Source of the DNA: Desertivirga brevis
GTDB taxonomy: Bacteria; Bacteroidota; Bacteroidia; Sphingobacteriales; Sphingobacteriaceae
Direction of reading: 5' to 3'
Assembly: GCF_017355835.1 (NCBI RefSeq)
Contig: NZ_JAFEWF010000006.1
Location: 372,001 to 436,000, forward strand
DNA: 64,000 bases
In this document: piece by piece, positions 55,717 to 64,000 of the stretch
How the letters are laid out: each line of letters begins with the position of its first letter
Position numbering within the stretch: position 1 is the first letter of the stretch
Notes under the pieces: generated by a model
The model's input: only the letters and a program-made list of their open reading frames with translations
Told to the model about the DNA's origin: nothing
The model's database searches: none
Position numbers and translations under genes: made by a program

Positions 55717-55953
55717 ATGCTAACCTGGATTCCCAACTTCGTTTCTCAAACCCCTTGCGACGCACAGCTAAAAAAGATAATTATTTCAAGTATTAAAAGA
55801 GGCGAGTTGAAAAAAGGAGAACTGTTACCTTCTAAAGACGAGCTTTATCGTTACAGTCAGGCTTCTAAAGTCTTTATTGGAAAAGCTTATCGCGAACTAA
55901 AGCAAATAGGAGTAATTAGTTACCGAAAAGGGAAAGGGTATTTTGTAAAGTAA
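55717..55953 (+). CDS. Solitary GntR-type winged-helix DNA-binding protein
   Basis: Only 78 residues: a complete GntR winged helix (KKIIISSIKRGELKKGELLPSKDELYRYSQASKVFIGKAYRELKQIGVISYRKGKGYFV) with no effector-binding domain, where GntR proteins usually have 230 or more residues. Either the whole protein is a minimal regulator or it is the stub of a larger one; the stop and downstream sequence show no continuation in other frames that I can recognise. It lies about 360 bases before SusC of locus 2, same strand. Confidence 0.78.
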   Translation: MLTWIPNFVSQTPCDAQLKKIIISSIKRGELKKGELLPSKDELYRYSQASKVFIGKAYRELKQIGVISYRKGKGYFVK

Positions 55954-56220
55954 AAATAACCTTATTAAAGTTTTTAGCTTCCGACCATTAACCTTCAGGT
56001 ACTTTTATAACCAGATTTAAATGTCATCAGGACGTTTTTAGCTTTTCTTATTTTTTAGCCAACGAGGGGTTAGGTAAAAATATTGAAAGGGCCTATTTTA
56101 AAATTCTATTCTTGTAAGTATTTGTTTTTTAATTGTTTATAATTCTTCTGTAGTGTATTAGTAGGGGTGTCCATTAATAGGTTTTAGCTGCTTGTACAGC
56201 TAAAGTAGGGCCTCTATTTT
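55954..56220. other. AT-rich spacer before the locus 2 promoter
   Basis: Contains T-rich stretches and no recognisable gene, repeat or terminator. Confidence 0.5.
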
Positions 56221-56250
56221 TTTGAGCGAAAGAATCCTGTTCTACATTTG
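56221..56250 (+). promoter_or_regulatory. Promoter of the locus 2 SusCD operon
   Basis: TTTG (56221-56224), 18-base spacer, TACATTTG (56243-56250). The roughly 60-base leader has a small GCGGA/TCCGC hairpin at 56261-56276. Confidence 0.7.
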
Positions 56251-56315
56251 ACCTAACCAAGCGGAAGGTGATCCGCGAAAATATAAACCAGTTTACTCAT
56301 TTTATTTTTTGTCTT

Positions 56316-59300
56316 ATGAAAGGAAGATTTACATTCTTTTTTCTCATTTCCCTGTTATTCCTGGTACCCCTTACGGTGGACGCACAGGAAATCCAGGTAA
56401 CGGGAAAAGTAATCTCTAAGAGTGATGGCTTACCACTGCCAGGGGTATCCGTAACCGTAAAAGGTGCTAACCGGGGAACAAGCACCGACGCTGCCGGTAA
56501 TTTTAGAATTTCGGCGCCAAGTGGAGCAGTATTAGTTATTAGTTCTTTAGGCTTCGATTCCCAGTCAGTAACAGTTCGCGACAACAGGGCATTGTCGATC
56601 ACTTTGATCGAAAACACAGCAGCACTAAATGAAGTGGTCGTAGTTGGATACGCCACCCAGAAGAAGAAGGTAGTAACCGGTGCCATTTCGAGTGTAAAGG
56701 CTTCAGACATTGAGTCGCAACCGATCACTCGTGTTGAGCAAGCTCTTCAGGGACGCACTTCAGGGGTAAGTATTGCAGCAAACAATGGTCAGCCAGGCGA
56801 AGCAGCAACCGTTCGTGTTCGTGGTATTACCAGTTTTAATAACTCTAACCCACTTTACGTAGTTGACGGAATTGTGGTAGACAATGGTGGAATTAGTTAC
56901 CTGAATGCATCAGATATTGAATCTATCGATGTGTTAAAGGATGCTGCTTCCGCTGCCATTTATGGAACAAGGGCATCTGCCGGAGTTATCCTGGTTACCA
57001 CCAAAAAGGGTAAAGCTGGGAAAAACACGCTTAGCTATAATGGATTCTACGGAACATCAGCACCGACACGCCAATTAAGCATGCTTAATGCAACCCAATA
57101 TGCGACGCTTAGAAATGAGGCTGCAGCTGCTGATGGTAAAAGTCTTCCTTATGCTAACCCTTCATCCTTGGGCCAAGGCACAGATTGGCAAGCCGCAATT
57201 CTTAACGGTAATGCACAACGCCAAAACCATGAGATCAGCTTAAGTGGCGGAAGTGATCGCTCAACCTTCTACACGTCCTTCGGGTACCTGGATCAGGAGG
57301 GTATAGTAGCCAGCGATATTTCTAAATATAAGAGGATTAACTTTCGTGTCAACTCTACCCACAAGCTATTCAAAAACCTTACCATAGGAGAGAACCTGGG
57401 ATACGCGTATAACAAGACCGTGGGCCTTGGAAATACAAATAGCGAATTTGGTGGGCCCCTTGCTTCAGCTATCCACCTTGATCCGCTAACTCCGCTGGTT
57501 GAAACAGACCCCACAAGGGCTGCCTCTTACGATGTAAGGGCACGCAGAAATTCTCAGGGTTTTCCTTACGGAATCTCACCTATTGTAGGGCAGGAAATGA
57601 CCAATCCCTTAGCCTATATCTCAACGAGATTAGGGAACTACAGCTGGGGACATAACATTGTTGGAAATGTCTACGGTGAAATTGAAGTAATTAAAGGTCT
57701 GAAGGTGAGGTCTTCTTTTGGGGGTAAAATGTCCTTCTGGGGACAGGAAAACTTCACTCCAGAGTTTTACTTAAATACTTCCAATATTAATCCTACTACT
57801 CAGTTTTACCGCGAGAGCAACAACCGGATCGATTGGAACCTTTCTAACACGGTGTCTTATTCTACCTCATTAGGGAAACACAATATCACAGGCCTTGTTG
57901 GTCAGGAAGCTTATCAGGATGGTAGCTCCCACTTTAATGGTGTTAGATACGACGGCATCCCCGCTACAACTTTCGATGAGGCTTCATTTAACTATTCGGT
58001 ACCAACAACCCAAAGAACCGCTTCTGCTGGCGACGGTCAATATCATAGGGTTGTTTCATTATTTGGTCGTTTAAATTATAACTACGATGAGAAGTATCTG
58101 CTGGAGGGAATTCTTCGTAGAGACGGTTCTTCCCGGTTTGGAGCAAATTATCAGTATGGTATCTTCCCTTCCTTCAGTTTAGGCTGGGTGCCTACCAGAG
58201 AGGCATTCTGGCCTGAGAACAAGTTCGTTACCTTCTTGAAATTAAGAGGAGGCTATGGTGTGGTAGGTAGTGATAATATCGGTGATTTTCAATTTGTTTC
58301 TACTATTGGTAGTGGAAGAAATGCAGCCATTGGTACAAGCTCGTATGAAACAGGCTATAGTCCAAATGCACCTGCGAATCCTGATCTTCGTTGGGAAGAA
58401 ACTCGTTCCTCAAACATCGGTTTAGAGGCTACTATCTTAAAGGATTTCCGCTTCACCTTCGACTGGTTCAGCAAGAAAACTGTTGGTATCCTCCAAAATC
58501 CCAGAATTCCTTTCTATATCGGTGCTATTTCAAACCCTGCTTCTAACGTGGCCGACATGAAGAATAGCGGTTTGGAGTTTGAACTGGGTTGGAATAGGAA
58601 GTTAAGGCAAGTGAATTTAAGCTTCGCCGGGAATTTTTCAACCCTGCGTAATGAAGTTACTTATTTAGGACGGGGCCTTACCTTTATTGATGGTACTGTA
58701 GGCTTCCAAAATATGGCTTACGGAGTTACCAGAACGCAGGTTGGAGAGTCTTTTAACTCTTTCTACGGATTCAAAACCCAAGGCATTTTTCAAACCCAGG
58801 AGGAAATTGATTCTTATGTAGGTGCAAAGGGAAAGGTTCAACCTAATGCTAAACCCGGCGACTTTAGATGGAAGGATGTTGACGGAGATGGTGATATTGA
58901 CGAAAACGATAGAGAGTTCCTTGGTGTATCTATCCCTAAATACTCTTTCGGGTTAACGGCAAATGTAAGCTGGAAAAACTTCGATGTAATTGCATTCGGA
59001 CAAGGTTCAGGTGGAAACAAAGTGTTCAGCGGCCTAAGACGATTTGGTATTACAACATCTAACTGGCAAACAGAAGCTTTAGGTCGCTGGACTGGTCAGG
59101 GTACCTCCAGTTCTTATCCTCGCCTTTCAGAAGCCGACCCTAATAAGAACTTCGTGAACCCTTCTGATTTTTACTTGAATAACGGCAACTTCTTCCGAAT
59201 CAAAACATTGCAGGTTGGCTACTCTCTGCCCAAATCCATAATTCAAAAAGTAAGTCTGTCAAGACTAAGGGTTTATGTAATGAGCGAAAACCTGTACACT

Positions 59301-59414
59301 TTCACCAATTACTCAGGCTACGATCCTGAAATTGGAGGCCAAGCTTTCGGTATTGACCGGGGAGTTTATCCTCAGGCCCGCTCATTCATGTTAGGTGTAA
59401 ATGTTGGATTATAA
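56316..59414 (+). CDS. SusC/RagA-family TonB-dependent outer-membrane glycan transporter (locus 2)
   Basis: Start at ATG 56316 (MKGRFTFFFL), 1032 residues; the open frame begins earlier at GTG 56268 but lacks a signal sequence there. Signal peptide about 1-23 (ending TVDAQ), carboxypeptidase-D-like domain (25-105), the LNEVVVVGYATQKKK segment before the plug, LYVVDGIVVD in the plug, then the barrel. It imports oligosaccharides together with SusD, 11 bases downstream. The GH30 enzymes after it suggest a beta-1,6-glucan-type substrate. Confidence 0.96.
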   Translation: MKGRFTFFFLISLLFLVPLTVDAQEIQVTGKVISKSDGLPLPGVSVTVKGANRGTSTDAAGNFRISAPSGAVLVISSLGFDSQSVTVRDNRALSITLIENTAALNEVVVVGYATQKKKVVTGAISSVKASDIESQPITRVEQALQGRTSGVSIAANNGQPGEAATVRVRGITSFNNSNPLYVVDGIVVDNGGISYLNASDIESIDVLKDAASAAIYGTRASAGVILVTTKKGKAGKNTLSYNGFYGTSAPTRQLSMLNATQYATLRNEAAAADGKSLPYANPSSLGQGTDWQAAILNGNAQRQNHEISLSGGSDRSTFYTSFGYLDQEGIVASDISKYKRINFRVNSTHKLFKNLTIGENLGYAYNKTVGLGNTNSEFGGPLASAIHLDPLTPLVETDPTRAASYDVRARRNSQGFPYGISPIVGQEMTNPLAYISTRLGNYSWGHNIVGNVYGEIEVIKGLKVRSSFGGKMSFWGQENFTPEFYLNTSNINPTTQFYRESNNRIDWNLSNTVSYSTSLGKHNITGLVGQEAYQDGSSHFNGVRYDGIPATTFDEASFNYSVPTTQRTASAGDGQYHRVVSLFGRLNYNYDEKYLLEGILRRDGSSRFGANYQYGIFPSFSLGWVPTREAFWPENKFVTFLKLRGGYGVVGSDNIGDFQFVSTIGSGRNAAIGTSSYETGYSPNAPANPDLRWEETRSSNIGLEATILKDFRFTFDWFSKKTVGILQNPRIPFYIGAISNPASNVADMKNSGLEFELGWNRKLRQVNLSFAGNFSTLRNEVTYLGRGLTFIDGTVGFQNMAYGVTRTQVGESFNSFYGFKTQGIFQTQEEIDSYVGAKGKVQPNAKPGDFRWKDVDGDGDIDENDREFLGVSIPKYSFGLTANVSWKNFDVIAFGQGSGGNKVFSGLRRFGITTSNWQTEALGRWTGQGTSSSYPRLSEADPNKNFVNPSDFYLNNGNFFRIKTLQVGYSLPKSIIQKVSLSRLRVYVMSENLYTFTNYSGYDPEIGGQAFGIDRGVYPQARSFMLGVNVGL

Positions 59415-59425
59415 TTCTTAGAAGA

Positions 59426-60970
59426 ATGAACAAGTATTTAAATTATATAAGTGCATTAGCTGTAAGTACCCTAATGTTAAGTTCTTGCAGTGATTTTCTT
59501 GAGGTGAAACCCAGGGGAACAGACCTTGAATCAAATTATTATCAAAACCAGGATCAGGCATATAAAGCACTAGTGGCAGTTTATGATGTTGTGGGCTGGC
59601 AAGGTGGAAATCTTGTGACCAAAGAAGGTGTGGCAATGGCTGCATCGGATGACCATTATGGAGGTGGAGAAGGTGCGGGGGACCTGAATTTTGTGAACAT
59701 GGATAAATTCCTGATAAGTCCCGCGCAAGGTCCTCAGGAGGACTTGTGGAGGAAGGGCTTCTCCGGCGTCTTCCGCGCAAACATCTTGTTGGAGAAGATC
59801 CCCAGCACCGCTATGGACGAAAATCTGAAGAAGAGATACATTGCAGAAGCAAAAACATTACGTGCCTTCTTCTATTTTGACCTTGTCCGTTTGTTTAAGA
59901 ACGTGCCCTTATATACAAAGAACATTACCACTGACGAGATGTACAATGTTACCCAGGCGAGTCCGGCAGAGGTTTATGCTCAAATGGAAACCGATCTAAA
60001 AGAGGCCATTGCAGAACCCGGTCTACCAAATAAGGTGGTAGCGGCAACAGAGGGAGGTCGTTTTACAAAAGGAACCGCTCATGCATTACTGGGTAAAGTT
60101 TATCTGTGGCAGAAGAAATGGGCAGAAGCTGCTGCTGAGTTCAAAGAAGTGAATGGTACACCTGGCCAAATGAATCCTACTTATGGGTATCAGTTATTAG
60201 GAGATTTCGGCAACTTGTTTAAAGGGGGCAATACCTACAAATTCAATTCAGAGTCAATACTTGAGATTACTCATACCACACTTTCTGGCGGAACATGGGG
60301 AGGCGGTGGTGCTGCATCCACCGAGGGAAACATTCTCAACATTATGAGCGGCCCGAGGGGGTATACCGCAAAAACAGCTGGTGCTCCTGATTACTATAGC
60401 GGATGGAGCTATTTTCCAGTTACGCAAAGCCTATTCGATGCCATTCACTTTGATCCCCGTTATAAATATACAATTGCAAACCTGGATAGTCTTAAGAGGA
60501 ATGGTATCGCCGATTACAATGCCGCGGCTGGTGCACAAAATACAGGTTACTTTATGGAGAAATGGATTGCCCGCAACTCTAACCTTCCTACGGGAGCGGG
60601 AGATCGCGATCTTAACTGGGGGCAGAACATGTACGATATCCGTCTGGCTGATACTTACCTAATGGAAGCAGAGGCTTTGGTGATGGGTAATGGAGACCTA
60701 ACCCGGGCAGCTTCTTTATTAAACGCCGTCAGAGCCCGCGTAGGTTTAGGTCCGGTTGCTGCAACCATGGAAAATATAAAAAGAGAGCGTCGTTTGGAAT
60801 TGGCAGGTGAAGGTCAGCGTTGGTTTGATCTGGTACGTTGGGGAGATGCTCCTACTGTACTTGCCTCCGAGGGCTTTGTAGCAGGAAAGAATGAAATCCT
60901 TCCAATTCCTTTGCGCGAGATGGATAATACCAAAATTGAACAAAGCAAAGAATGGGGCGGAACCAAGTAA
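59426..60970 (+). CDS. SusD/RagB-family surface glycan-binding lipoprotein (locus 2)
   Basis: A 514-residue lipoprotein; lipobox LSSC with C21. AEAKTLRAFFYFDLVRLFKNVPL is the usual SusD hallmark near residue 145, and IKRERRLELAGEGQRWFDLVRWG near the C-terminus is characteristic. Pairs with SusC of the same operon. Confidence 0.96.
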   Translation: MNKYLNYISALAVSTLMLSSCSDFLEVKPRGTDLESNYYQNQDQAYKALVAVYDVVGWQGGNLVTKEGVAMAASDDHYGGGEGAGDLNFVNMDKFLISPAQGPQEDLWRKGFSGVFRANILLEKIPSTAMDENLKKRYIAEAKTLRAFFYFDLVRLFKNVPLYTKNITTDEMYNVTQASPAEVYAQMETDLKEAIAEPGLPNKVVAATEGGRFTKGTAHALLGKVYLWQKKWAEAAAEFKEVNGTPGQMNPTYGYQLLGDFGNLFKGGNTYKFNSESILEITHTTLSGGTWGGGGAASTEGNILNIMSGPRGYTAKTAGAPDYYSGWSYFPVTQSLFDAIHFDPRYKYTIANLDSLKRNGIADYNAAAGAQNTGYFMEKWIARNSNLPTGAGDRDLNWGQNMYDIRLADTYLMEAEALVMGNGDLTRAASLLNAVRARVGLGPVAATMENIKRERRLELAGEGQRWFDLVRWGDAPTVLASEGFVAGKNEILPIPLREMDNTKIEQSKEWGGTK

Positions 60971-60991
60971 AAACCTTGATCTTTTTAAATT

Positions 60992-61861
60992 ATGAAACTG
61001 AGATTTGATCTTACAAAAGCATTTGCAGTAGTTGCAATGGCTTCAACTATAGCAATTTATTCTGCATGTACACCTGATGACGCAGGAGATGGAAACGGTT
61101 TGGACTCGCCAGACCTCGTAGCAGATTTCACAATAACTCCAGTAGCGAATAGAGCTAACTACTATGTTTTAAAAGCTAATACAGACGGGGTGATCAGCGT
61201 AAAATGGAACTTAGGAAAAGGTGCTTCGGATCCCGCTGCAGGAAAGACTGTTGATACCGTTTTCTATCCGGATGCCGGCACTTACACAATTACCCAGATA
61301 GCCGTAGGTAAAGGTGGTGTGCAGAAGTCAACCACTAAGCAATTAAACGTTCCGACTTCAGATCCTGAAGCAGGTAACCTTATCCTCGATCCAAAAATGG
61401 ATGATCCAACAAAATGGACTGTAACCAGGAGAGGAACAAACGCAAATGTACAATTCGCCGGTGGTAAAGCAGTATTTACAGGTTCCGCTTTTGATGGCGT
61501 AGCTATATCCCAACCCGTTCAGCTTGTCGCAGGTAAGAAATACAAAATAGATATGACAGTATCAGGAGGTGGAGCTGTCGACACCTGGATGGAAGTTTAC
61601 CTTGGAAAAGGAGTTCCAGCTAATGGCGCCGATTATAATGAAGGTGGTAAGATCATGGGATTAAGTACCTGGGACGGATGCGGTAATTCGACTTTTAACG
61701 GACAACTTGCCCAAATAGGTTGTACTGGTGATAGAAGAAATGGGGTGGTAACAGTCAACTCTTCCGGTACTTACTACCTCGTGATCAGGTCAGGCTCTGG
61801 TAGTACTATGGGACCTAATGGTATTTCTCTTGATAACATCGAATTAAGAGGTACTAAATAA
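60992..61861 (+). CDS. PKD-domain surface lipoprotein, probable glycan-binding protein (locus 2)
   Basis: A 289-residue lipoprotein with lipobox IYSAC (C26). A PKD-type domain (about 38-125, with ADFTITPVANRANYYVLKANTD and DTVFYPDAGTYTITQIAVGKG) leads to a beta-sandwich (about 130-289) with aromatic residues, like a carbohydrate-binding module (KKYKIDMTVSGGG, GTYYLVIRSGSG). This is the position and architecture of the surface glycan-binding protein in beta-1,6-glucan loci. Ligand not assignable. Confidence 0.82.
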   Translation: MKLRFDLTKAFAVVAMASTIAIYSACTPDDAGDGNGLDSPDLVADFTITPVANRANYYVLKANTDGVISVKWNLGKGASDPAAGKTVDTVFYPDAGTYTITQIAVGKGGVQKSTTKQLNVPTSDPEAGNLILDPKMDDPTKWTVTRRGTNANVQFAGGKAVFTGSAFDGVAISQPVQLVAGKKYKIDMTVSGGGAVDTWMEVYLGKGVPANGADYNEGGKIMGLSTWDGCGNSTFNGQLAQIGCTGDRRNGVVTVNSSGTYYLVIRSGSGSTMGPNGISLDNIELRGTK

Positions 61862-61985
61862 GCAGAATGGTTTTCATCAGCAGGGAAGTGGATTAATTGA
61901 AGTCGCATCTCTGCTGATGATTGTTTAAATGCCTTAATTCCCTCAATAGAAAATAAAACTTTAGTGACCACTACAGGCTTAACAA

Positions 61986-63449
61986 ATGAAAAAAGTAATA
62001 CGAAATACTATCGCACTTAAATTCTTGCTGTTCTTTCTATTTGTTGCTTTTGCAAGTTGTAAGAAAAAAGATGCGGCTGGGCAAGAGGTGAAGCCGCCTG
62101 TAACAGAAGAAAAGCCAGTGGCAACAGATGTCAGCTTTTGGCTTACTAATCCCGATAAAACAGCCCTTTTTAAAAAGCAGAATGTTAGCCTTCTATTCTC
62201 TGCTCCTAATACACAATTTACTACTATCGATGTAGATACTACACAAACGTTCCAAACTATTGATGGATTCGGATATACACTCACTGGTGGTAGTGCGATG
62301 CTGATCAATAGCTTGCCGGTAGCTACAAGAGATGTACTGCTCGAAGAGTTATTTAAGCGAGATAGTACTCATATCGGAGTAAGTTATCTAAGAATAAGCA
62401 TAGGTGCCTCTGATCTAAGTGATTCTCCATTTACCTACAATGATCTCCCAAGTGGGCAAACCGACCTGAATCTCACTCAATTTAATATTGATCGCGAAAG
62501 GGCGGATCTGATACCAGTATTAAAGAAGATCCTTTCTATTTCACCAGGTATTAAAATTTTAGGCTCTCCCTGGACTGCCCCGACATGGATGAAGACAAAT
62601 AATAATTTTGTTGGTGGAAGCCTGAAGCCTGAGTATTATAGTGTCTATGCTAATTACTTTGTAAAGTATATCCAGGCAATGAAGGCCGAAGGTATTACCA
62701 TAGATGCAATCACACCTCAAAATGAGCCACTTCATGGGGGAAATAATCCAAGTATGGTGATGCAGGCTGCAGAACAGGCAGCATTTATACGCGATCATCT
62801 CGGGCCAGCTTTTAGAAATGCTAATCTGGCTACAAAAATTATCGTTTATGATCATAACGCTGACAGGCCCGATTACCCTATCGCTATTCTGAACGATGCC
62901 CAGGCAAAGAGTTTTGTTGATGGTTCAGCTTTTCACCTTTATGGAGGCAATATTAGCGCTCTTAGTGCAGTGCATGATGCACATCCCGACAAGAACATTT
63001 ATTTCACAGAGCAATGGGTAGGTGGCCCCGGAAACTTTTCGGGCGACTTGAAATGGCATGTGGAGAACCTGATCATCGGAGCTTCAAGGAATTGGAGTCG
63101 TAATGTGTTGGAATGGAACCTCGCCGCCGATCCAAGTTACCGTCCTTACACCAACGGAGGTTGCAGTACCTGCCTGGGTGCACTAACGGTTAACGGATCA
63201 ACTTTCAGCCGCAATGTTTCCTATTATATCATCGCTCATGCTTCCAAATTTGTAAGACCGGGTTCTGTGCGTATTGCCTCTAATATGGCTAATAATTTAC
63301 CAAATGTGGCTTTTAAAAATCCCGATGGTAAAAAGGTACTTATCGTTCTTAATACATCAGCGGCAACCGAAAACTTTAATATCAAGTTCAATAACAAAAC
63401 AACAACAGCTACCCTGGCTAGTGGAGCAGTTGGAACCTTTGTTTGGTAA
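61986..63449 (+). CDS. Glycoside hydrolase family 30 lipoprotein, probable endo-beta-1,6-glucanase
   Basis: A 487-residue surface lipoprotein, lipobox AFASC (C25). The QTIDGFGYTLTGGSA segment and the TIM-barrel plus beta-sandwich order are those of GH30. E247 in QNEPLHGG is the acid/base and E342 in YFTEQW the nucleophile. GH30 enzymes include endo-beta-1,6-glucanases and beta-glucosylceramidase-like enzymes. A lipid anchor suits an enzyme that cuts polymer outside the cell before SusC import. Confidence 0.9.
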   Translation: MKKVIRNTIALKFLLFFLFVAFASCKKKDAAGQEVKPPVTEEKPVATDVSFWLTNPDKTALFKKQNVSLLFSAPNTQFTTIDVDTTQTFQTIDGFGYTLTGGSAMLINSLPVATRDVLLEELFKRDSTHIGVSYLRISIGASDLSDSPFTYNDLPSGQTDLNLTQFNIDRERADLIPVLKKILSISPGIKILGSPWTAPTWMKTNNNFVGGSLKPEYYSVYANYFVKYIQAMKAEGITIDAITPQNEPLHGGNNPSMVMQAAEQAAFIRDHLGPAFRNANLATKIIVYDHNADRPDYPIAILNDAQAKSFVDGSAFHLYGGNISALSAVHDAHPDKNIYFTEQWVGGPGNFSGDLKWHVENLIIGASRNWSRNVLEWNLAADPSYRPYTNGGCSTCLGALTVNGSTFSRNVSYYIIAHASKFVRPGSVRIASNMANNLPNVAFKNPDGKKVLIVLNTSAATENFNIKFNNKTTTATLASGAVGTFVW

Positions 63450-63483
63450 ACATTCATGAAACCATCGCTAAACACAAACTTAA

Positions 63484-64000
63484 ATGAATAAAGGACTCAT
63501 AGCGTTATTGCTTTCAGTATCAGTATCTGGCCTGTTCGCCCAGAAGACAACAAAGACAAGTTTCTCAAAAGCTACCGTTTATACTACGGCAGACAAGTCG
63601 AACCTCAGGATCTCGGAGTCGGGCACACTTTCATTCTCTGAAATGAAGCAGCCTCTTGAAACTCAGCTGGTGATCTTTATAGATCCAACACACTCCTTTC
63701 AAACAATCACAGGAATTGGAGGAGCATTAACAGATGCTTCTGCCGAAACCTACGCCAAACTTCCCCCCAATGTACAGAAGGAATTTTTAACAGCTTACTA
63801 TGATAAGGAGAAGGGTATTGGTTATTCGTTTGCCCGTACCAATATAAACAGTTGCGACTTTTCAAGTGATACCTATACTTATGTTGTCGATAATGATGCC
63901 GCATTAAAATCATTTGATCTGTCTCATGACAAGAAATACAAAATTCCTTTTATTAAAGCTGCAATGCAGGCTGCGGGAGGAAATCTTCCAATGTTTGTTA
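63484..64000 (+). CDS. Second GH30 enzyme (5' part, cut by the window end)
   Basis: ATG at 63484 opens a frame running off the right edge (172 codons seen). Signal peptide about 1-20 (ending LFAQ), then FIDPTHSFQTITGIGGALTDASAETYAKLP, the GH30 N-terminal signature. Unlike the preceding GH30 it has no lipobox, so it is probably periplasmic and would trim imported oligosaccharides. Catalytic residues lie beyond the window. The gap to the preceding gene is 34 bases. Confidence 0.9.
   Translation, partial: MNKGLIALLLSVSVSGLFAQKTTKTSFSKATVYTTADKSNLRISESGTLSFSEMKQPLETQLVIFIDPTHSFQTITGIGGALTDASAETYAKLPPNVQKEFLTAYYDKEKGIGYSFARTNINSCDFSSDTYTYVVDNDAALKSFDLSHDKKYKIPFIKAAMQAAGGNLPMFV

Noticed and set aside
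59418..59780. 120-codon frame opposite SusD of locus 2
   Set aside because: Antisense shadow rich in H and P; no start or promoter signals.

Overview
The window looks like chromosomal DNA of a member of the Bacteroidota, most likely a sphingobacterium close to Pedobacter. The evidence is two SusC/SusD polysaccharide-utilisation loci, giant periplasmic-propeller hybrid histidine kinases, scarcity of Shine-Dalgarno sites, and several promoters of the Bacteroidota type (TTTG, about 19 bases, TAnnTTTG). Genus is inference; no rRNA gene is present.

Layout. 1-3.4 kb (+): the tail of a probable DUF2249 protein, two polytopic His-rich membrane proteins related to heme-copper oxidase subunit I/NnrS, a DUF59 (MIP18/SufT-like) protein and an Rrf2-type regulator with three cysteines. 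3.4-11.2 kb (-): an atypical (clade II, Sec/lipoprotein) nitrous-oxide reductase operon in transcription order cytochrome c, nosZ, a conserved membrane ORF, nosL, nosD, nosF, nosY, followed by a peptidase-S74 surface protein. No nitrite or nitric-oxide reductase is visible, so the window supports N2O respiration only. 11.2-16.2 kb: a repeat-bearing spacer, a GH2 glycosidase, tRNA-Pro(UGG) and a small hypothetical gene.

16.2-35 kb: polysaccharide locus 1. SusC, SusD, a TIG-domain surface glycan-binding lipoprotein and a GH74 enzyme (xyloglucanase family) form one + strand operon. It is flanked by a divergent propeller kinase with two receiver domains and no DNA-binding domain, and by a classical HTCS with an AraC output. 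A CE7 acetyl esterase converges on the HTCS gene. 35-42.8 kb: SDR enzyme, ChrB-AraC fusion, three glycosyltransferases, PEBP, GNAT and YajQ proteins. 42.8-46.5 kb: a lysine-rich basic protein and the polyphosphate pair ppk1-ppx. 46.5-55.5 kb: stress-type small proteins, a sterol-desaturase-like enzyme, a lone receiver protein, a porin, alaS, bioF-bioD and a small exported protein. 55.7-64 kb: a solitary GntR-type winged helix and polysaccharide locus 2 (SusC, SusD, PKD lipoprotein, two GH30 enzymes, the last cut by the window end), plausibly for a beta-1,6-glucan.

The strongest non-coding signals are a repeated imperfect palindrome that contains both promoter boxes of the nos operon, an inverted repeat bracketing the promoter of the desaturase gene, a terminator whose T-run supplies the -33 box of the bioF promoter, and a short dispersed hairpin-like element (CCTCYGTTTGYGRG) in two intergenic regions.
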